DNA of 64,000 bases from Artocarpus heterophyllus. Its lineage: Eukaryota > Streptophyta > Magnoliopsida > Rosales > Moraceae. Shown one piece after another: positions 36,346 to 46,620 of the stretch. The position numbers and the translations under genes are program-made. Below the pieces are notes generated by a model. The model was not told the DNA's origin. It ran no database searches and worked only from the letters and a program-made list of their open reading frames with translations. How positions within the stretch are numbered: the first letter of the stretch is position 1; each line of letters begins with the position of its first letter. The stretch covers positions 32,145,346-32,209,345 of the forward strand of contig CM046350.1 in assembly GCA_025403435.1 (NCBI GenBank), given 5' to 3'.

Positions 36346-38349
36346 TGTTAGACATGTATGCCCTAAGGAGTAAAAATGTAACAAGTTTTTGGAGACATTT
36401 TTATCAATAAAGAATTTATTCATTATTTATATACCAAATCTTGTCCTCTTTACGTTCATATTTATTGAATGTATGTTACGCAAATAATAGTTTGAGACTG
36501 TCGGTCTAAACCTTAAGGATTGGGCATATGATGGACAGATTATGCGGAAGACACGATTCTTAATGTGATGGTCTAAAATATAAGATTCGCAATCAAGGGA
36601 ATAAAGTTGGGCGCTTTATTCATGTAAAGATTGTTATGTTGTCTATATCCCTTTTGGGAGATGGTTTGTCTTGACCATCGGAGGTGGACTTCGTGAATAG
36701 AAACATTGGCATGTTGTCATAGGTGATGATGTGTTGGATCAAGACATAAAGTGAATTGATTTGGATTAATAATTCTGTCTCGGCAAATCGATTCACTTTA
36801 GGCAATCATTTGTGTTGTATCTTAATCCTGAGATGAATAGTGGGCCCGTTGTCTTGACTTGTGTCTCTTGATGTACCAAAGGGTGACACCCACATCTTAA
36901 TAGTGGTATGCATGCCGGTACATTGGAGGCATGACTCTTGATGGCGTAGACTTGTTATTCATACATATGGAATCCATAGCTCCTCTTTAGAAGTAATGAT
37001 ATCCTCTTATATGCATTGTCCTGTAATTGAAAAACTAGAGCGCTCAACCATTTGGATACATAGGTGTAACCGAATGGTATACTATCTTTGGATAGTAAGT
37101 TTTCTGATGGTGAGATAATGGAACGTAAGATAAAAATAATCGGAAAGGTAAGATAGAACTTGTCCTTAAGCTGATTATGGATTATCATATGGGGATACGA
37201 TACACTATGATATGTCATAGAGACTTGGATATACGGGCTTTGTAATTCTAGGTAGTTCGAGAGTGCAACTCCAAGCTTTTAATAGAGTAGCGTTGGAGTT
37301 GATAATTATGAAATGTATATCTGGGATATTTGGTATCGAGAGCTTGAACTATATAGGTCCATTTGGTCCCCTTTGCTAGCTCACAACATCCTGTAATGAC
37401 ACGGCATGCTTTTCCACTAATTGGTGACTCTGTCGGATTTATCAGATTAGTTAAATTTTGGAAGAATTAAATAATTTATGTCTGTTTATCGGTTGAATTA
37501 ATTTTGTGATAAAATTAATTCAAGATAAACTTGTTAAATTATTGGATCAGATAATTCTTGTCTGTTTATCGGTTGATTTAATTTTGGATAAATTAGATCA
37601 AGATAAACTTGTAGAATTATTGGGAATTCATTTATCTTCTTAGAGATTATCTAGATAAAGTTGTTTTGATCAGATAACTTCTCTATTAGGTTATTTGAAT
37701 TAAAACTGAGACTTTATCCTATAGAATCTCAGATGGAAAATAAAAGATTCGCGGAGATTTTTTATTTGACAGTTCGGCCTGCCGATGGACGTGTTCGGCT
37801 GGCCGATGGGACCTGTTCGGGTTGCCGATCAGCGAAGGATAAGATCACGTGTTTTCAAGCGGATCTTATCAGATATTGATCCGAATTTGATTCTGATCCA
37901 AATTTTGAGACCTATTTTGATAAGGACTGACCCAAGGGCCAACCTCTATAAATAGGGAGTGATTCTCACACATTACTAAGATCAATTGAGAGATTAAGAG
38001 TGATACTCTGCTACTGAGACTCTACAAACTCCTTGAGAGCTTTTGTTCACAAATCACGAACACTCGCTTTTGGTTCTCTCGATTGGTTGGAAGGAGAATC
38101 ACTGGTGGGAGAGCTGTACATGTGAGCCCACACTCACTCCGGTCGTGGATAGAGAATAGAAAAGAAGACCAGTTGGTTGAGGCTCTTCTGGAACGTTATT
38201 TCTCTTCACAGATTGCGGAGGTTCTTTGGTACATAAAGGTTAGTAAGATCTGGTTAATTTATACATATAGCATATCAAACTTATGTTTTTGAAAATTACT
38301 CTGATATTAAATTTTTTTTTAAATTCTGCTGCGCACTCTTTTTCCAACA
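36346..38349 (+). repeat. 3' LTR of the copia element
   Basis: Starts TGTTAGACATG and ends CTTTTTCCAACA; 2004 bases against 2013 for the 5' LTR. TATA box at 37947-37955. The three 21-22-base units at 37772-37834 are better preserved here than in the 5' LTR, with more CpG retained. Confidence 0.95.
37772..37834 (+). repeat. Three tandem 21-22-base units upstream of the LTR TATA box
   Basis: Units start at 37772, 37793 and 37815 with GTTCGGCCTGCCGATGG, GTTCGGCTGGCCGATGG and GTTCGGGTTGCCGATC. The core TCGGCxxGCCGA is close to palindromic. The array ends about 112 bases before TATAAATAG, the place of an upstream activating or silencing region. The function is not shown. Confidence 0.75.
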
Positions 38350-38354
38350 CTATT
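38350..38354. repeat. Target-site duplication CTATT (right)
   Basis: Exact repeat of 28753-28757. Confidence 0.9.
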
Positions 38355-41300
38355 TGGCCTTAAGATGCATTTGGCTAATCTACTATTTTAATTGGACCTA
38401 TAGTTGTACAATCAATTAAATGAGCTAGTCTGAGAATCAAATGTGCACATACAAAAATAGCATCAAATAATTAAACAATTCTTTAATTTCAAATCTATTC
38501 CACTAAAGGATTGAAATTGCACTCCATAATTGCATGCCATTGAGGAATTTGATTGTCAAGCAATGCCATATTGTTTCTTTACTTTACAATCCTCTGTACT
38601 ATATCATAATTAAATTGATATCTCAACTGTACAATCAATTTAATTACATCATGTACCTTGACACTTATTGGTTTTCTCTAATAATTATATCTCAACGATC
38701 TCTATTACAAAAATTAATTAAATGTTGACACACTCTTGCTAGAAAATTTAATGATCAAGTACCAACAACATGTTAAGAGATATATCGTACAAATTTAATA
38801 TTATTAATTCATAATTTTACTATTCATAGACGCTCACATCAAATCACTGAGAATATTGATTCTCAATTGAATCTTACTCATAAGCAACTCGAATAGAATT
38901 ACATTTATAAATATGAAATCATAATTAATTCAGAGTTAAAGATTAAAGTAAAAATAGTGCCTATGAGATTTAATAAGTTCAATAGTCATTTCAAAGTTAA
39001 TTAAATCTCATTTATGATTCAGGTCAATGTAGACAAACTATACTAGTAAATTCATATATAATAAAGACAGATCATTTGATGAATTTACTATAGTTCAAAA
39101 ATAAATAAAGTACCCAACTTTATTTATGAACTATGAACTATATTTATGTACTCATAAAATACCAGGTATTTATGCCTTCTATGAAATTCGATAAACTTCA
39201 CATAAATACATATAATATGATTAAATAGATTCAATTTTACTTATGCACACAAGATATACTGAGAATACTTTAATATTATTAATTTTAGGAAGTGTATTTA
39301 CAAAATATTCTTTGAAGAGCATACAATCCCAATAGTTAGTCCCTTTTCTCTATCATGCAGTGCATTTTTTTTTTTTTTGCTATTTAGTTTTTGTGTCTCT
39401 GCTTCAGAGTGTTGAAGAATGGTACTGATTGATTTTGGTTGAATTGTTGGCTTTGAAATCGATTAAACTTTTATGAGTGGATGCTATTTTTGTTGCATCT
39501 ATAATGCTTAACTGTATGTGTGAAATAAAGTTATTCGCATTAATTAGGACCATATATAATGTGTTGGTGTTACTTTTTACTATTATTGTTGTTATTATTA
39601 TAATTTTATTATTAACGTAAGCAATGTGTTAGTGTTACTGGATATGTATTCGGATCGCTATGTCATTTAAAAATTTTCATGCTTTTGGATAATGTGTCAT
39701 TATTGTTTCCTTGGAGTTTCTAGTTCTGATTAATCTTGTTATTTGTTGGTTTGTGTTTTTTTGTTTAATAATTTAGACTATCTTTGTGGTATCATGTTAT
39801 ATAAATACCCTCAAATATTTGCTCTCACAAGTTTAATATCTGACATCGATTTCGGTCTTAGCATGTTGGTCTGATCCCGGCCTCGATCTAAACTCCTAGG
39901 TTTGATCCCGACCTCAGTCTCATTCCAGGCCCCAACTTTGACCTCAGCTTGGGCCCATCAGTCTGATCCCGCCAGTCATTTTGATTCTGACGTTAAGTTT
40001 AGGTTGACAATATTTTTGTTTTTGTTTAACAAAAGTTTAATGAGCTAAAGTTAGAAAATGTGTTTTTGTTTTTTGTTTTTAAGAATAGAAAACATATGAG
40101 GCACCAAGCATGTTTTTTTATTTTAAAAAAAATAATAAAAAAAGAACATATAATTTTTTGTTTTGAAAAATAAAAAATGGAAACGATACTAACTGGACCC
40201 TTAGCATTAAGACAATCATTTTCCACCAACAAGAAAATGGTTCAAAAGTTGGAAAACTATCAAGCTAAGATGAATGTCCGAAAGAAAAAAATTTGTAAAA
40301 GGTATCATTAAAGTGAACGATATAGAAACATAACATGCAAGACTTTCATAAAAAAAAATGAAACATAACATGCAAGTTCATGCACATTTAATTAGATGAG
40401 ATGAATAGAGAAAGCTAATAATGCATAAAGTATAAGCTCTGTAAACTTGTTATGCTAGTTGTATTCTGTCAACGCGCACGTCCCTCAACTTGCTTTCAAA
40501 TAATATATCTGCTTTTTTTTTTTTTTTTAAATTACAAGGTTTGCAATTATAAATAAAAATTATAAATTTTAAAAAGTTAAATAACAGCAATGCAGTAATC
40601 GTTAAGTGAAAATCTCAACACATAAACTAATTATAAGTAACCAAATTTTCTAGCAAAAAAAAAAAAAAAAAAACCAAATTCAAATGACAACAACATATGT
40701 TAAATCTGACATTAAACATATTATGGTATTGAAATATAATTTACTTACCTAAATATCAAATTTAAAAATTTTATGTTGTATTTTAATGCCCTAATTTTTT
40801 GCCAACACCACCTATTATTTTGTTATCTGGCCATCAATTAGTCTGCCATGGATGAATAATTGTGTTTTTATAGGTTTCAATAGCCCTATCATTAAATGGG
40901 CTAAATGATCTTCTATTGAAATGAAAGACACAAGGGGGAAAAAAAAGATACATGAGAATCTAGAATAATGACCCTATCTACTAATAGAGTGTAAAGATTT
41001 ATGCTTTTTTAAACATCATAAAATTTACACCGTTATTTATAGCTGGTTTGATATATTTGATTGAATTTTGGTGAGAGTAAACACTAAAGGAAAAATTATT
41101 TGAACCCAAAAATTTGTATGCAAACTCGTAAAACAAACAAGTGGCATTTATATATTAATTTCAGAGGAAAAACTGTAAAAGAAAATGCACAAAACTAAAG
41201 AGGTGGATTCAAAAGAGCATATTCCCTTTGCAAGATTTTTTTAACATGAATAAAAGAACTTTTATAACTCAAACCAGATCCTTTATAAGATGGATCACGT

Positions 41301-41841
41301 TTTATGTTAAAATATGTATTTGTTAGGTAATTCTTAATTCTGACATGAAAACCACCAACTCTGTCTTAGTTGCACAAGAATACTCAAGCTTATTAATTAA
41401 TCAAAGCAAAAACTTGTCCCTAGAATATTTATTTAAGATGCAAATTTGCTCAGAATGTTCAATCTAAGAACATAAGAGATTTAAAACGTACTATAATACT
41501 TCTCACTTCTCGACCTATTGTATAAGATCCAATATCCATTTAGATTGGTTTCATTAAATTATAATGAAGAGACAGATAGCATTCCATCTGCCTATCTTAT
41601 AATTGCGCATCAAATAATATGTAAATGGAGTCTTTGTCATATAGCATAATATGCTTATGGCATATTCGAATACTTGTTGGGTCAACCTTCACAAACAAAC
41701 AAAAGGTGTCTGCCAAATATTTTCACCATTTGCATAAATTAAATTTATTGGCTTTCTAGGTCAAAGTATTCTGTTTAGAATATAGATCAGACTATTTAAT
41801 TAGTAACTTCAATTGATCCTATTAAACTAATATTTAGTTTT
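38355..41841. other. AT-rich intergenic stretch, no gene seen
   Basis: Contains poly-T and poly-A runs (about 39366-39379, 40492-40508, 40656-40673) and a short G+C-richer set of imperfect repeats at 39838-39985. No open frame has a recognisable domain. No element end could be matched into a pair. Confidence 0.5.
39838..39985. repeat. Imperfect repeats built on CTGATCCCG..CCTC
   Basis: The words GGTCTGATCCCGGCCTCG, GGTTTGATCCCGACCTCAG and CAGTCTGATCCCGCCAG recur within 150 bases in otherwise AT-rich DNA. This looks like a decayed minisatellite. No family assigned. Confidence 0.5.
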
Positions 41842-43019
41842 TATCACGCCCTAAAGTACGCGAGGTGACATGACGGGTTAATTAAGTTTAATTAAGTAAA
41901 ATTTATAATTAAACACAAGTTAAAGAATTTAATTAATTAAGAAATGAGTAATAATTTAAAATCCTTTTGAAACACACATTTATTATAATAAACAAATAAG
42001 ATAAAACAAAGTGAATTAAAATAATAAAGAAAAAGAAAATACGCGTTGGGTCCCACTGGCCCACTACTTGTGCACACGCATAGTATCGACAATATTTAAA
42101 TTACAACCGTAGTCCAAATAGAAAAAAAGATTAAAATAATACATGCCTTGTTTATTTATACAAATAACCTACTCAGGTCTTCTACTGCTCATAAGTCTGG
42201 TTGATGGACTCTCCATCAATCCTAAGCTGGATTCCACCTAAGGGGAAAAGGGTTTCAAAAATAGATAAAAAGTGAGCAAAAGGCTCAGTAGGACTATGAT
42301 TTTTAAAGTAGATAAATAATAATTTAAATATAAAATTCGTTTTCCAATGAAATAATTAGAAAACAGAATTAAATAATAATTTCATTTTAAATAAATCTTA
42401 TCAAAACAGTTCATCTAGAAAGTATCTTTTTATCTTTCTTAGACAAACCATAGTTATCACTACCGAAGTGGCCCAACTAGATTTCGAGACCTGCCCCCAA
42501 GGTCGCACGCTACATGACCCGATCTTTGATTATGGCATCATATTGATCTATACCTTTCTATAATTATTAAAATCCCATTTTACCAAGTATATTCATTTGC
42601 ATTCATTATGTGGTTCATTATGAAAATCACCTCAGTCTACCTTTTACGAAAACGATTGATAGAAACCTTTTTCAATCAATCATTGAAAAATATTTTGAAA
42701 GAAATCATTTTGAGGCCAAAAATCATTTTAAAAGCTTGGCTACCAAGGAAGGGGGTAGAAATCCTACCTCAATGTCCATGCCAATATCCAACATCGCAGT
42801 CTTGATTCACTATAAGTTAGCTCCATAAAAAACCACAAACAACCTCAAATATATAAACTAAATCTATCAGTATCGAGCTTAGGATATCATATGCTGCTAA
42901 ACTATCTCATGGTGTCCTAGTGTGCCATTTGTGTTTATAAAATCATGTTGCAAGGTTAAAATCTCAATCGGCCAAAACAGTGAAAACGGGTAAAAAATGA
43001 CAAATTTTCAAAAAGCCCA

Positions 43020-43147
43020 GTCGGCCTGTCGGTTCCCTTGGTTTGGCCTGCCGAACTGTGTAGTTTGACCTACCGGATGTATGAGTTCGGCCTACCGGAT
43101 TTATGAATCCGGCTTGCTGATCATGAAGTTTGGCCTGTCGAACTAGG
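43020..43147. repeat. Six tandem units of about 22 bases inside the gypsy LTR
   Basis: Units begin at 43020, 43041, 43063, 43085, 43107 and 43128. Examples are GTTTGGCCTGCCGAACTG, GTTCGGCCTACCGGAT and GTTTGGCCTGTCGAACTAG. Length is 21-22 bases each and the first half of the unit is most conserved. The core is the same as that of the copia LTR arrays at 30193 and 37772 and on the minus strand at 51843 and 58553, although the rest of the LTR is unrelated. Confidence 0.8.
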
Positions 43148-43602
43148 AAAATTTTAGAATTTTTCATAATCGGGTCTCGGCCTCTCCAAGCTCAATTCTC
43201 ATTTTTACCTGTTTTTCTCAATTCCTAGGCATGAAAAACACACATGGATGATAGAAAAACATAATAGAACACTTTTAAACTAGTTTAAACAAGATTTGCA
43301 TAGAAAAATCTAATAAAATCCAAAAAGGAAAAAAATGAAGAAAAATAAAAAATCTTGGTTTTAAATCCGTTTTTAATCAAACCAAGCTTAGATTCTAGAT
43401 GATTTAGGTTCCACTAACTTAGATTAAAGGTTTTCTATGCTTAAACAAGCTTGGATTTCAAAATGCTAAGAAAATTGAAAAATTGGAAAAAGTTTGAAAT
43501 TTGAAAACTAACATTGGATTTAAGCTTTAACCTAGTTTATGATCATCCAAACATGTTCCCAAGCTTCCAATTCATTAAAAAACCAAAGCCTGAATTCAAA
43601 AT

Positions 43603-43742
43603 TTGAATTTGAGAGAGAGAGGAGAGAGGGGCAACGAGTGAGAAGGAGAGGAAGAGAGAGAAAGAGATGAGGGAAAGAAAGAGAGCGTGAGAGGGTGAGG
43701 AAGAGAGGGAGAGAGGAGAGATAAATAGAGAGAGGGAGAGGT
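43603..43742. repeat. GA-rich purine tract (CT-rich on the element strand)
   Basis: About 140 bases of almost only purines, largely GAGAGA-type words. In element sense this is a CT-rich tract downstream of the LTR start. Such tracts occur near plant transcription starts and can bind GAGA-type factors; a promoter role here is inferred. The two long Ser/Leu-rich minus-strand frames across it are artefacts of the repeat. Confidence 0.7.
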
Positions 43743-43990
43743 GGTTTTGCTGTGTGAAAACCATATTGCCACCCACGGTTTTAAAAATAAAGGTGCATTT
43801 AGCATTCGACAAATTGTTTTGTTTAGAAATTCAAAATACAAATAAAAATAAGTTAAAAATGATTTAAAATTAAATTGATTAGAAAATCATTACTAAATAA
43901 TCAGATTAAATTTAAATCATAATTTGGCACACTAATACACCACTTTACACACTAAAAATACTTAATTAAATTTTGGGGCTTTACAGTTTC

Positions 43991-44779
43991 ATGATCTACT
44001 TACCTGGTACAGAACTGATCCATTTTACCTTCTTTAATTCTTATTAGTGTACTCGAACAAAAGACTACATTAATTAATTTATCTAAAAAAAAATCACTTC
44101 AACATGTAACATAATTAGGTGCATTTCACATCACATATTTTAAAAACTACTTTAGAATCTCAGGATTTACTTTAGTACTAATTGTTTTTAGATAGTTGAA
44201 GCCTCTTATACAACTACATTTTTTTGCTTATAATAAGTAGCACACTGCAAAATAGAGGATATATAATACCATCTCAACATTGAATCGTGACAAGGGATTG
44301 ATAATCATTATTCTTTCTTCATTTGTAACTTGCGCCAGTTTTAACATTTATGATTTTTAAATTGGACCCCAAACTTTTAATTCTAGCATTTAGAATCCTA
44401 AATTTGGCAATTTTTGGCAATATATTCTAATCAATGATGAAGGTCAATTTGACAAAAACTAGAGTCTTAATTGCAAATATAGATGATATCTTCATGCAAT
44501 GTTAATACGAAGTGTAAGGGCGCTCTGACATATTTGATATTTGATATTGAATTAAATTCCTAAATTCACATTTATGATTTGTTCATAAATAGATCACCTA
44601 TTTGAGTATTAATGGAAGTCATGGATTAAAATATAATTAGAGAGACTTGACAAAACTATTACCTAGCTCGAATTATAGATGTTCATAGTGAAAGGTTACA
44701 TCATACGGCAATTGGTTATATGGATGGGCAAAAGCTTCTTATAGATTAATTAGCTTTTCATAAATATATATACATAATC
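43991..44779. other. AT-rich stretch between two LTR relics
   Basis: No open frame of note, no repeat and no element end that I recognise. Confidence 0.4.
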
Positions 44780-45219
44780 TGTCACAACTTGTACGAGGTT
44801 GGAATTGAATAAAAATTAAGAAAAAGTAAACCAAAATAAAAGAACAAAATCATTCAAAAATTGTCTCAACATGTAAATAACAACGATAATAATAAATTTA
44901 CCACCTGTAAAAAAAGTCCGTAAATAAAAATATAGTCCAAACACAAATACCAAAATACCAACATCAAAATAAGCCATATAGTACATTTACATACAATAAC
45001 TACAAAAATACCGAATCTTAGTCAACTTACACCTTTTAACACTATTCAAAGTCTTATCATGACTGGTTCCACAAAACTAGGGAGAGAAAGTTTTAAAATA
45101 GTAAAAGGTGTGTGAAAGGCTCAATAGGTTTGACTTTTCAAATCACAACATTTAAAATTCGTAGAGACAAATATAAAAAAATATGCACATATATACTTAC
45201 CAGAACTGAACATATAATT

Positions 45220-46620
45220 TAGTGAAAAGGATAAATTACACTAACACCCCTTGTATTTTACTAAATTATAGAGATGCCCCTAAACCAAAACTAATCACAC
45301 CAAAACCACTGGGACACAACTCTATTAATATCTTGTTTGCAATGGCAAAAACACTATGTTTAATCTTAGCCATTGATCAAGAAAATCAAATCTCAACCAT
45401 TGTTTTGGAATAAAAAAATCCTAACATTTAAGCAGCCAAAGAAGGCCCCTAAGTGCCCCCTTGCCTATCCCTCCGTCTGCCCAACAGCTACCTGCATGTC
45501 ACTACCAGCCTTTGTCTGGCCGGTGCTAACCCAACGACCCCACCATTAGGCCCAACAAACCCACCTACCCCCTTCATGTCATGCCTAACTCCCACCATGC
45601 CTCCTGCCCGTTGTTCTTAGCCTAGTCAAGGCCCCCTTCCTGTCACACCTGACCCCCGCCAGCCCCCTTCTTGTCATGTCGACCCCGCTAGGCCCTTTTT
45701 CTGTCGCACTCAACCTTCCCTGTCACACCATCCACTCAACCGGGCCTCCCACCTAGTTGTAATCCTACCTGTTGCCCCCCACCCCCATTGTTCCCGAATC
45801 CTCATGCCCCACCAGACCAAGCACGCGAGTGAGAGAGAGGTCCCTTTTTTACATTTTAATTTTTATTTTAAGATTTTAAGATTTGGTTTTTTCTCAAAAA
45901 AATCCTTTTTCATTTTGCTTTATAACTTTGTTACCATTTTTTTACTCTTATTTATACAAAATAATAATAAGCTAGAGTGAAGATTTTTTTTTCTTAATAT
46001 GCTTTTAAATTTTATATATGTTTTCTATTTTATAAAATTGAAAATATGGATACAGATGCTATATGTATGGGAATTAATTGTGGGTTTTATGGACTATGTA
46101 ACTTTAATATTTGTATTTTATCCTATTTTTGACGTAATTGTCATCTTTGGAGAAAAACAAAGAAAATAAAAATAGCATTTTAGGGGATGAAGAATATTTC
46201 TATCATTTTAGATATTACAAATTTAAATTTTTCAATAGTTTTACTATCAAAAATGGACTTTTTAAAAAAGAAGAAAGAAAAAAAAACATTTTTCTATCAT
46301 TAAAGTGAAATTTATAATTACAAGTGTGTTTAAATTGTTTATACTCATTTTTTAAAAGAAAGAAGGGTAAAAATTTCATTTTCAGGTTCATAAATAGCTA
46401 AAAAAAATGGTTTTAAGGGATAGAGAGGTATTTTTGACATTTTGAACAAAATTAACAATCAACACAGTCAACTCTCACCCTCAACTAATAGAGAGGGTCT
46501 ATCTATAATAATTTTTAATAGTCAGGTCAAGGGGCGTAAGTGTTATTAGTTTTGGTATTAATGGTTCTTTGTAATTGGGTAAAACATAAAGGGTGTCAGT
46601 ATAATTTATGCTATTGAAAA
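45220..46620. mobile_element. Mutator-like (Pack-MULE type) element with 9-base target duplication
   Basis: The element is 45229-46611. The left end GGATAAATTACACTAACACC and the complement of the right end, GCATAAATTATACTGACACC, form long inverted repeats (17 of 20). The flanking nonamers TAGTGAAAA (45220-45228) and TATTGAAAA (46612-46620) match at eight of nine. Nine-base duplications and long A/T-rich ends starting with G are hallmarks of Mutator-like elements. There is no transposase. The interior at 45440-45830 is strongly C-rich and unlike the ends, which suggests acquired host DNA. Confidence 0.75.
45567..45715. repeat. C-rich minisatellite of about 30-base units inside the MULE
   Basis: Units starting CCCCCTTCATGTCATGCC, CCCCCTTCCTGTCACACC, CCCCCTTCTTGTCATG and CCCTTTTTCTGTCGCAC lie at about 45567, 45632, 45663 and 45693. 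The last three are spaced 30-31 bases apart. No continuous frame spans them. Confidence 0.65.

Larger units (their letters stand above)
28758..38349 (+). mobile_element. Complete Ty1/copia retrotransposon, 9.6 kb, mutated coding region
   Basis: Two LTRs of about 2.0 kb, a tRNA-Met-type primer site, a leader of about 1.6 kb, gag-pol in copia order (protease, integrase, reverse transcriptase, RNase H), a polypurine tract and a perfect 5-base target duplication make this a full-length insertion. By eye the first 290 bases of the two LTRs differ at about 18 positions, so the insertion is not recent. Stops, frameshifts and an altered RT active site make it non-autonomous now. The same family supplies the copies at 50138, 51325, 58037 and 63583 and the tip at 11533. 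I did not assign a copia lineage. Confidence 0.95.
41837..43990 (-). mobile_element. Solo LTR of a gypsy-type element with target duplication
   Basis: The LTR runs 41842-43985. On the minus strand it starts TGTAAAGCCCCAAAATTT, typical of Tekay/Del-type gypsy LTRs. Its other end reads TATCACGCCCT on the plus strand, where TG is expected. Flanking five-mers GTTTT (41837-41841) and GTTTC (43986-43990) agree at four of five. No interior domain is attached, so recombination between two LTRs probably removed it. Inside are a 22-base tandem array (43020-43147) and a 140-base purine tract (43603-43742). Confidence 0.72.

Noticed and set aside
42608..42828. Two overlapping frames (65 and 72 codons) as a gene
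   Set aside because: They lie in the middle of a solo LTR and have no domain.
43543..43841. Ser/Leu-rich minus-strand frames of 81-89 codons
   Set aside because: They are translations of a GA/CT tract in an LTR in two frames.
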